From positions 150,102 through 214,101 of the forward strand of contig DASUEU010000075.1 in the NCBI GenBank assembly GCA_036274895.1: a DNA stretch of 64,000 nucleotides, written 5' to 3'. The notes under the pieces are model-generated. The model was not told the DNA's origin, made no database searches, and saw only the letters and a list, made by a program, of their open reading frames with translations. The DNA is from CALMKX01 sp036274895. Its GTDB lineage: Bacteria > Acidobacteriota > Thermoanaerobaculia > Multivoradales > SZUA-115. The position numbers and the translations under genes are program-made. The stretch's first letter is position 1; each line of letters begins with the position of its first letter. Below are positions 43,462 to 50,159 of this stretch, piece by piece.

Positions 43462-44909
43462 GCCGCGGCTTCCTTGGGCTCCTCGCCTCGCGCCAGCTCG
43501 CGGTGGGCCTCAAGGAAGGTGTCCGGCTTGCTGAATACCTTGGCCAGGTTCATGCCCTTGCGCACGGCTCCCAGCGTCACCTTGCCGGTTGCCAGGGCGA
43601 GACCCATCTGAAAGTAGGTGCGAGCCTTGCCGCGATGGCGGTAGCGCACGTCGAGGGCGTGGCGCCACAGGCCCGAGTACTCCTCGTAGAACTCCTCGAG
43701 AGGCAACCGGGTGGGCAGCACGGCGTGGACGATGTCGAACATCTCCCAGTTGCGGGTGGTGGTCTGGGCCTGGGCGGTCTCCCACAGGTCGGTGCCGGGC
43801 AGGGGGGTGAGCACCGAGAAACCGCTGTTGTAGGCGCCGGTGTTCTCGATCCAGGTCCGCAGGCGCTGGAAGTCCTCACGATCCCAGGCCGGATCGACGA
43901 TGAAGTTGGGGGTGAAGCCGACTCCCAGCTCTTTCAGGATCGAGATCGCCCGCACGTTGTTGGCTGCGGTGTTGTGCTTGTTGACCGCGTCGAGCCCTTC
44001 GTCGGTCACCGACTCGAGGCCGAGGAAGATCGCCAGGTTGCCGCAGTCCTTCCACATTTCGATCAGGTGGGGGAACTTGCAGATGATGTCGGTGCGGGTC
44101 TGGACGGTGAAGTACTTCTTGATCCCGGCGGCCTTGATCGCCTTGGCCAGGGCCTCGCCGCGGTGGACGTTCAACCAGAAGATGTCATCGACGATGAAGA
44201 TGTTCTCGGCCTCGATCTCGGCCAGCTCGGCCACCACCCGCTCGGGCGACTTCTCGCGGAAGGTGCTCTCGTGGAACTTCCACACCGAGCAGAAGTTGCA
44301 CTTGAACGGGCAGCCTCGGGCGGTCTCCATCAACGCCAGGGGCTTCCTGAAGTTGATGTAGTAGTGCGGCGCGTAGTCGGCGATCAGATGGCGCGCCGGC
44401 AGGGGAAAGGACTCGACCGGCTGGCGTGGCGGCGGCGGACCGGTGTGCAGCCAGTCCTGGCCCCGGCGCAGCACCAGACCGGGCACCTTCTCGAGAGTCT
44501 CACTTTTCTCGAGGGCCTCGACCAGCAGAGGCATCACCACCTCGCCGTCGCCCATGGCCACGGCATCGACCGCGGCGTCCTGGAACCAGTCGGGGTCCCG
44601 CGAGGCGTCGTGCCCACCGATCACGATGAAGGCGTCGGGCATCTCTGCCCTCACCCTGCGGGCGAGGCGCAAGGTGCGGTAGCGCTCGGTGGTGAAGTTG
44701 CACTGCAACCCCACCACCTGCGGCTCGAAGGCCCGGCAGCGGGCCAGGCCGTGCTCCTCGCCGTCGATGCGCAGGTCGAAGACCGCGCAGCGATAGCCGG
44801 CCTCCTCCAGACAGGAGGCGATACAGATCGGCCCCAGGGGCTCGACGAAGGTCAGCATCTCGAGTCCGAGGATGCCGCCGATCGGTGGCTTCAGGAAGGC
44901 AACGTTCAT
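43458..44909 (-). CDS. B12-binding radical SAM enzyme (HpnR-like class B)
   Basis: The 483-residue protein has an N-terminal cobalamin-binding Rossmann domain (PLGPICIASCLEEAGYRCAV, DAFIVIGGHDASRDPDWFQD). The radical SAM core follows, with its cluster motif in ARGCPFKCNFCSVWKF (about residues 200-215). Later segments (GFSVLTPLPGTDLWETAQ, VLPTRLPLEEFYEEYSGL) recall hopanoid C-3 methylase HpnR and related methyltransferases. Enzymes of this class methylate unactivated carbons using methylcobalamin. No hopanoid gene is nearby, so the substrate is open. It is coupled to the exported RidA gene and diverges from the M36 protease over a 288-base region. Confidence 0.85.
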   Translation of the reverse strand: MNVAFLKPPIGGILGLEMLTFVEPLGPICIASCLEEAGYRCAVFDLRIDGEEHGLARCRAFEPQVVGLQCNFTTERYRTLRLARRVRAEMPDAFIVIGGHDASRDPDWFQDAAVDAVAMGDGEVVMPLLVEALEKSETLEKVPGLVLRRGQDWLHTGPPPPRQPVESFPLPARHLIADYAPHYYINFRKPLALMETARGCPFKCNFCSVWKFHESTFREKSPERVVAELAEIEAENIFIVDDIFWLNVHRGEALAKAIKAAGIKKYFTVQTRTDIICKFPHLIEMWKDCGNLAIFLGLESVTDEGLDAVNKHNTAANNVRAISILKELGVGFTPNFIVDPAWDREDFQRLRTWIENTGAYNSGFSVLTPLPGTDLWETAQAQTTTRNWEMFDIVHAVLPTRLPLEEFYEEYSGLWRHALDVRYRHRGKARTYFQMGLALATGKVTLGAVRKGMNLAKVFSKPDTFLEAHRELARGEEPKEAAA

Positions 44910-45029
44910 GAGGGCCTCCTAGCGCCCGGACGGTCCGTGTCGAATCGGGCGCAGCATACCGCATCCCTCCTCGGAGAGCCCCGAGGGAGGCTGGTGGGCG
45001 GGCCTGGCGATGTTCAGGTTGCTACCTGC

Positions 45030-45058
45030 TTGTCCTGGACACGTCAAGCGTGGATAAT
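45030..45058 (+). promoter_or_regulatory. Candidate sigma70-type promoter for the M36 protease
   Basis: TTGTCC (45030-45035) and GATAAT (45053-45058) are 17 bases apart, leaving a leader of about 130 bases before ATG 45198. Confidence 0.5.
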
Positions 45059-45132
45059 ACTTCCAGCCTTTCTTGGCAACAGAAGTGTGCTCGGAGCGGG
45101 TGCGTGTGCCCCGACTCTCGAACTGCCCGCAG

Positions 45133-45151
45133 CCGGAGGATTGTCCTCCGG
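45133..45151 (+). other. Perfect hairpin in the leader of the M36 protease mRNA
   Basis: CCGGAGGA-TTG-TCCTCCGG forms a perfect eight-pair stem with a three-base loop, 46 bases before the start codon. It has no T-run, so it is more likely an mRNA stability or structural element, or a protein-binding palindrome, than a terminator. Confidence 0.5.
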
Positions 45152-45197
45152 TAGGGCGTCTAACGAACGGGTTGCTTTCGAAGGAGAGTTCGCGTCT

Positions 45198-48100
45198 ATG
45201 CAGAAATTGCTGTTCTCTCGAAGATCGCAGATGGTCGCCTTGGCTCTCGGCTGCCTCGCCCTAGCGGGCGCGCTCCACGCTCTCGACCCCAAGAAGAGCG
45301 ACGGTAGCGTGAGCTCGCTCGAGTTCTTCGAGCCTGAGCTCTACATCAGCATGGCCCACGAACCCCTCGCGGAAGTGCAGTCCCTGCTGCCCAACCGCGA
45401 CGCCTGGGACGGCTTCCAGGCCGCCCATGAAGCCTCTGGAGCCGGCAGCGTCCAGGTCTTCATCGACCCCCGCTCCGGCACCGCCTCGAACGTGATGGGG
45501 GCCTTCCCTCTGATCCCCGGCGACGGCGTCGGCAACCGCGTCGGTCTCGACGACCTCGGCGCCCGCCTCGGCTACGCCGTGCAGAAGGTCGACCTGGCCG
45601 TGGTCGGTGACGCCCTGGCCGGTTTCCTCCGCGACCACCAGGCGGCCCTGGGGATCGACCTCTCCCAGCTCGGCAAGGTGCGCGGTGAACAGGTCTCGCC
45701 CCACCTCTGGCAGCTGTCCATCCCCCAGACCTATCAGGGTATTCCGGTGCGCCACGGCCGCTTGGCCGCCTCGGTCAGCCATGGCAACCTGATCGTCGTC
45801 GGCACCGAGACCTGGGGCAACGTCCGCGGCTTGTCCACCAAGCCCTCGATCGGCTCCGACCGCGCCCTCGAGATCGGCTTCGAGCACCTCGGCGGCCGGC
45901 TCTCGCTCGACCGCATCGTGCGACCCGTGGCTCTGGAGGTGGTGCCGGTGGCTCCGCCGGAGCACCAGGTCGGTGAAGGCTTCGGCGGCCCCTTGGGTGA
46001 CGGCTACCGGCACCGCCTGGTGTGGACCTTCGCCTTCGTCCGCCCCCCCGAGTCCGGAACCTTCGAGATGCTGGTCGACGCCCACAGCGGCCAGATCCTG
46101 TCGCTCCAGGACCTCAACCAGTACGCCGGGGAGCAGATCACCGGCGGTGTCTACCCGGTGACCTCGACCGAGATCTGCCCCACCCCCGGGACCTGCGGGA
46201 CCATGCAGACCGGCTGGCCGATGCCCTTCACCGACACCGGCCTGGCCTCGCCCAACAACTTCACCAACAGCGCCGGTGTCTTCGACTGGCCCGGCGGCAC
46301 GGTGACCACCACCCTGACCGGCCGGTACGTCGACATCGTCGACTCCTGCGGCGCGGTGTCCAACAGCTCGACCACCGGCAACCTCAACCTGGGCGGCACC
46401 AACGGCCAGCACGACTGCACCACCGCCGGCGGCTCGGCGGGCAACACCGCCTCGTCGCGCTCGGCCTTCTACGAGATCAACAAGATCGCAGAGCTGGCTC
46501 GCGGCTGGCTGCCGTCCAACACCTGGCTCCAGAACCGCCTGACCACTCGGGTCAACTTGACCCAGACCTGCAACGCCTACTGGGACTTCACCGCCGTCAA
46601 CTTCTTCCGCTCCGGCGGCGGCTGCCGCAACACCGGTGAGCTGGCCGGCGTGTTCGATCACGAGTGGGGCCATGGGATGGACGACAACGACGCCGCCGGC
46701 GCCCTGTCGAACACCTCGGAGGCCTACGCCGACATCGCGGCGATCTTCCGCCTCCAGGCCTCCTGCGTGGGACACGGCTTCTGGTGGACCAGCAACAAGG
46801 GTTGCGGCCAGACCGTCGATGGCACGGGCTTCAACTGCAACGAGGCCCAGACCGGCGCCGCGGTCTGCTGCACGGACTGCTCCGGCGTGCGCGACGCCGA
46901 CTACGCCAAGCACACTGCGGGCACTCCGGCCACGGCCCTGGGCTTCGTCTGCACTTCGTGCTTGTCCTCCTCCGGTCCTTGCGGCCGGCAGGTGCACTGC
47001 TCGGCGGCACCGCCTCGCCAGGCGGCTTGGGACCTGGTCACTCGTGACCTGACCTCGGCCCCCTTCAACCTCGACAGCCAGACCGCCTTCCTGATCGGCA
47101 ACCGCCTCTTCTACCTCGGCAGCGGCAACATCGGCACCTGGTACGCCTGCACCTGCGGCTCCTCATCCAACGGCTGCGGCGCCACCAACGCTTACATGCA
47201 GTGGATCACCGCCGACGACGACAACGGCAACTTGAACGACGGCACGCCGCACATGACGGCGATCTTCAACGCCTTCAACCGTCACGGCATCGCCTGCACG
47301 ACGCCCACCGCAACCAACAGCGGCTGCGCCACCGGGCCGACCACCGCGCCGACCTTGACCGCCACCGCCGGTGACCGCCAGGTCGCCCTGTCGTGGAACG
47401 CCGTCTCCGGCGCCAGCCGCTACTGGGTGATGCGCACCGAGGGTCACGCTGGCTGCAACTACGGCAAGACCCGCATCGCCGATATCACCGGCACCACCTA
47501 CACCGACACCCAGGTCGCCAACGGCCGCCAGTACCACTACAACGTGGTGGCCCAGGGCAGCTCGGCCGCCTGCTTCACGCCGGTCTCCACTTGCCAGAGC
47601 GTCACCCCGGCCGCTTCGGTCACACCGGACTTCACCATCTCGACTGCCCCGGCGAGCCTGACCATCAGCCAGGGTTCGAGCGGCACCAGCACCACCACCG
47701 TGACCTCGGTCAACGGTTTCTCGAGCGCCGTGACGCTTTCCTGCACGGGCGCCCCCGCGGGGGTCTCCTGCGGCTTCTCGACCAACCCCGTGACGCCTCC
47801 GGGCGGCGGCAGCGCGACCAGCACTCTGACCGTCACCGTCGGCGCCAGTACCGCCTTCGGTACCTACAACATGACGGTGCAGGGCGTCTCCGGCAGCCTC
47901 AACCACTCGACGCCGCTGACTCTGACCGTGCCGGCCCCCGGCCCGGTGACCGTCTTCTTCGACAACTTCGAGACTGACCTCGGCTGGACGCGCAACCCCA
48001 ACAGCACCGACACGGCAACCGCCGGCCTGTGGGAGCGTGGCGACCCGGAGACCACCACCTCGAGCGGCACCAAGCAGCTCGGCACCACGGTCTCCGGCAC

Positions 48101-48482
48101 CAACGACCTGGTGACCGGTCGCCTGGCCGGCGCCTCGGCCGGCGTCCACGACGTGGACGGCGGCGTGACCAGCATCCAGTCGCCGGCCATCACCCTGCCC
48201 GCTTCGGGCACCATCACCCTGTCGTTCTCCTACTACATGGCCCACCTCAACAACTCCTCGTCCGCGGACTACCTGCGGGTGTTCGTGATCGGCAGCACCA
48301 CCTCGACAGTGCTCGAGGAGCTCAATGCCGCCAACGACGATGACGCGGTGTGGGCCACCGCCTCGATCAACATCAGCTCGTTCGCGGGTCAGACCATCCG
48401 CATCCGCATCGACGCCGCCGACACCTCCACGGCCAGTCTGGTCGAGGCCGCCGTCGACGACGTGAGGATCACCCAGCAGTAG
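45198..48482 (+). CDS. Secreted M36 (fungalysin-type) metalloprotease, multidomain
   Basis: The 1094-residue protein has a signal peptide (VALALGCLALAGALHA). An inhibitory propeptide follows (LDLSQL-type FTP region, PQTYQGIPVRHGRLAASVSH). The catalytic domain has zinc motif VFDHEWGHGMDDND (His488, Glu489, His492) and the third ligand Glu508 in NTSEAYADIAAIF. Many Cys pairs in 540-640 suggest disulfides. The C-terminal part has a fibronectin-III domain (APTLTATAGDRQVALSWNAV), an Ig-like domain (ISTAPASLTISQGSSGTSTT) and a jelly-roll/MAM-like domain (VFFDNFETDLGWTRNPNS). It is an extracellular protease, probably self-processed. AAGGAG precedes ATG 45198. A terminator hairpin follows at 48503. 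Confidence 0.9.
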   Translation: MQKLLFSRRSQMVALALGCLALAGALHALDPKKSDGSVSSLEFFEPELYISMAHEPLAEVQSLLPNRDAWDGFQAAHEASGAGSVQVFIDPRSGTASNVMGAFPLIPGDGVGNRVGLDDLGARLGYAVQKVDLAVVGDALAGFLRDHQAALGIDLSQLGKVRGEQVSPHLWQLSIPQTYQGIPVRHGRLAASVSHGNLIVVGTETWGNVRGLSTKPSIGSDRALEIGFEHLGGRLSLDRIVRPVALEVVPVAPPEHQVGEGFGGPLGDGYRHRLVWTFAFVRPPESGTFEMLVDAHSGQILSLQDLNQYAGEQITGGVYPVTSTEICPTPGTCGTMQTGWPMPFTDTGLASPNNFTNSAGVFDWPGGTVTTTLTGRYVDIVDSCGAVSNSSTTGNLNLGGTNGQHDCTTAGGSAGNTASSRSAFYEINKIAELARGWLPSNTWLQNRLTTRVNLTQTCNAYWDFTAVNFFRSGGGCRNTGELAGVFDHEWGHGMDDNDAAGALSNTSEAYADIAAIFRLQASCVGHGFWWTSNKGCGQTVDGTGFNCNEAQTGAAVCCTDCSGVRDADYAKHTAGTPATALGFVCTSCLSSSGPCGRQVHCSAAPPRQAAWDLVTRDLTSAPFNLDSQTAFLIGNRLFYLGSGNIGTWYACTCGSSSNGCGATNAYMQWITADDDNGNLNDGTPHMTAIFNAFNRHGIACTTPTATNSGCATGPTTAPTLTATAGDRQVALSWNAVSGASRYWVMRTEGHAGCNYGKTRIADITGTTYTDTQVANGRQYHYNVVAQGSSAACFTPVSTCQSVTPAASVTPDFTISTAPASLTISQGSSGTSTTTVTSVNGFSSAVTLSCTGAPAGVSCGFSTNPVTPPGGGSATSTLTVTVGASTAFGTYNMTVQGVSGSLNHSTPLTLTVPAPGPVTVFFDNFETDLGWTRNPNSTDTATAGLWERGDPETTTSSGTKQLGTTVSGTNDLVTGRLAGASAGVHDVDGGVTSIQSPAITLPASGTITLSFSYYMAHLNNSSSADYLRVFVIGSTTSTVLEELNAANDDDAVWATASINISSFAGQTIRIRIDAADTSTASLVEAAVDDVRITQQ

Positions 48483-48502
48483 CCTCACCGCGGTTCCCGG
48501 TA

Positions 48503-48530
48503 GGGGCAGGCCCCGTGCCTGCCCCTCTTC
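48503..48530 (+). terminator. Hairpin after the M36 protease gene
   Basis: GGGGCAGGC (48503-48511), five-base loop, GCCTGCCCC (48517-48525), then TCTTC. The nine-pair stem is strong but the T-run is poor. It also resembles the GTAGGGGCxxGC palindromic repeats found between genes in many bacteria. Confidence 0.55.
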
Positions 48531-48543
48531 GATTCGGGGTAGG

Positions 48544-48561
48544 GGCGACGCACGCGTCGCC
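48544..48561. repeat. GGCGACGC/GCGTCGCC intergenic palindrome
   Basis: GGCGACGC (48544-48551) pairs with GCGTCGCC (48554-48561), directly before the 3' end of the SRPBCC gene. The preceding GTAGGG is shared with the hairpin 40 bases upstream, so the two are probably related repeat units. Confidence 0.6.
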
Positions 48562-48562
48562 G

Positions 48563-49387
48563 CTACAACCGCCCCAGCACCTTCGCCGCCTCCGCCTCGA
48601 AGGCGGCGAGGGTCTCTTCCTCGCCCGCCCTATAGGCACAGAGCCAGGCCTGGATGCCGGTCTCGCCGCTCGCCTTCCAGGCGCCGAGACGGAAGACCCC
48701 CTCCCCCAGCTCGTCCACGCTGCCGAGCAGCTCCGCGCCGGGGAGCACCTGGAGCAGCGTGCCGTGGAAGCGGCGGCCGCCGGGCGCCTGGAAGCTGTAG
48801 GGCGCTCCGGCTTCGAGCCGGCTGGCCTCGACCGCGAAACCCGCCGCCCCCAACAGCCGCTGCCAAGCCTCGGCCGGTGGGTTCTGGGAGGTGACCTGCG
48901 CACGGCGGGCATGGCGGTCCCGGCCGAGGTGGTGGCGCAGGTAGTGGGCCAGACTCACCAGCTCCACCTGCCAGCCGGCGGTGATGCCCTCGACCTCGTC
49001 GTCCCAGGCCGCGCCGTGGCCGAAGCCCGAGTGCACCAGGCGCAGGCGGGTACCACCGGCCACCGTCTCGAGGGTGATCTCGAGGGCGACGTGAGCCGGG
49101 GCCACCTCTCCCGCGGGCAGGAGGTTGCCCTGAGCATCGAAGGGCCGGTTCTCCTCCTGGACCAAGTGCAGCCGCCGACCCGGCTCCCAGGCCTCGATGC
49201 GCGACAGCCAGCTCCAGGCACCGCCCCAGGACCACAGCACCGAGCCACCCGCCCCTGCCTTGACCTCGGCTTCGAGGGGAAACCAGCGCACCAGCTCTGC
49301 AGGGTCGGTCCAGGCCCGCCAGACCTGCTCGGGGGAAGCGGGAAGGTCGAGAATCATCGAGAAGGAACGGGTCTGGTCGTCGCTCAT
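48563..49387 (-). CDS. SRPBCC/AHSA1-family protein
   Basis: The 274-residue cytosolic protein has the Bet v1-like fold of AHSA1/SRPBCC proteins: FSMILDLPASPEQVWRAWTD, ELVRWFPLEAEVKAGAGGSV and VALEITLETVAGGTRLRLVH are all usual. The length is about twice that of a single domain, and the second half (AWQRLLGAAGFAVEASRLEA, FHGTLLQVLPGAELLGSVDE) looks like a second, diverged copy. Such proteins bind hydrophobic ligands. It starts three bases after the stop of an ArsR-type regulator, the usual pairing in which regulator and binding protein are co-expressed. Confidence 0.87.
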   Translation of the reverse strand: MSDDQTRSFSMILDLPASPEQVWRAWTDPAELVRWFPLEAEVKAGAGGSVLWSWGGAWSWLSRIEAWEPGRRLHLVQEENRPFDAQGNLLPAGEVAPAHVALEITLETVAGGTRLRLVHSGFGHGAAWDDEVEGITAGWQVELVSLAHYLRHHLGRDRHARRAQVTSQNPPAEAWQRLLGAAGFAVEASRLEAGAPYSFQAPGGRRFHGTLLQVLPGAELLGSVDELGEGVFRLGAWKASGETGIQAWLCAYRAGEEETLAAFEAEAAKVLGRL

Positions 49388-49390
49388 GGT

Positions 49391-50008
49391 TCAGCTCTCC
49401 GGTGCGGTTGGCTTCGGGAGGGAAGAGGGAATCGGATGGACCAGGGTGGTGAGGCGGAAGCGCCGCCCCCCTTCCGCCGTCTCGTCGTGGTAGCGGGCGA
49501 CCAGCGCAGCTAGCCCAGCGGCGAGCTCCTCGGCGAAAGCGGCCCGCGCTTCGGCACTGGCGAAGCGGATCTCACTGTCGAGGGTGAGAGTGGCGAGGCG
49601 TTTGCCCAGACCGCGGGCCTGGGTGTCGAGGGCGCCCAGCTCGGTCAGCACGCGGGCGGCGCTGCCCAGAGCGTACGCCGTGCTCGCTCGGTCCCCCGCC
49701 ACTTCCGGGGGCAGGCCCAGGGGGCCGAGGATGTCCGGGCTGATGACGAAAGCACGGGCGGTGGCTCGCATCAGGCGCTCCACGCAGCCGCGCTTGCGGC
49801 GCTCCCCCACTGTTTCCACCAGGCCGGCCTTCTCGAGCTCACGCAGGTGGTAGCCGAGGCGCTGGCGGGGCTGGCCCAGCTTGCGCGCCAGCCCCGCCGC
49901 GGAGTCCGGCTCGAGGAGGTGCAGCAGCATCTGCCGGCGGGTCGGGTCGAGCAGTGAGCTCGCCTGCTCGGGGGCGTTGATCAGATCCAAGGCTCGAGGT
50001 TGCGACAT
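49391..50008 (-). CDS. ArsR-type winged-helix transcriptional regulator
   Basis: The 205-residue protein has an N-terminal ArsR-like winged helix (LLDPTRRQMLLHLLEPDSAA, GLARKLGQPRQRLGYHLREL, EKAGLVETVGERRKRGCVER) and a helical C-terminal half of about 110 residues that may sense a ligand. Its length exceeds that of metal-sensing ArsR proteins, and no metal-binding Cys cluster is present. GGGAGA precedes ATG 50008; a longer reading would start inside the promoter. Two palindromes cover the promoter region (50049-50079), which suggests autorepression. It is the first gene of the operon with the SRPBCC protein. Confidence 0.87.
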   Translation of the reverse strand: MSQPRALDLINAPEQASSLLDPTRRQMLLHLLEPDSAAGLARKLGQPRQRLGYHLRELEKAGLVETVGERRKRGCVERLMRATARAFVISPDILGPLGLPPEVAGDRASTAYALGSAARVLTELGALDTQARGLGKRLATLTLDSEIRFASAEARAAFAEELAAGLAALVARYHDETAEGGRRFRLTTLVHPIPSSLPKPTAPES

Positions 50009-50026
50009 CGGTGATCTCCCGGGCAG

Positions 50027-50079
50027 ATTCTGCCGTGTCAGCATGTTCTGTCAAGACAGTTCTGTTTGTCAAATGACAG
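50027..50079 (-). promoter_or_regulatory. Promoter with tandem palindromic operators
   Basis: CTGTCAAGACAG (50049-50060) and TGTCAAATGACA (50068-50079) are two perfect palindromes, 19 bases centre to centre. On the minus strand each contains TTGACA; the one at 50055-50050 is 17 bases from CAGAAT (50032-50027), a good promoter starting about 15-20 bases before ATG 50008. A dimer bound at either palindrome would block the -35 box, consistent with autorepression by the ArsR-type product. Confidence 0.6.
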
Positions 50080-50159
50080 CCGCCGACTGAGAACCGTCCC
50101 GCTTCACGGCTGCGGCTGCATCCTCAGGGGGTACCGCGAACTGCAGATGGAGGTGAGGC

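Noticed and set aside
43458..44909. Naming the radical SAM gene hpnR
   Set aside because: Motifs are similar to hopanoid C-3 methylase, but other B12-binding radical SAM methylases share them and no hopanoid gene is nearby.
45179..45192. CGAA/TTCG stem around the ribosome site of the M36 gene as a riboswitch
   Set aside because: Only four base pairs and no recognisable ligand-binding core.
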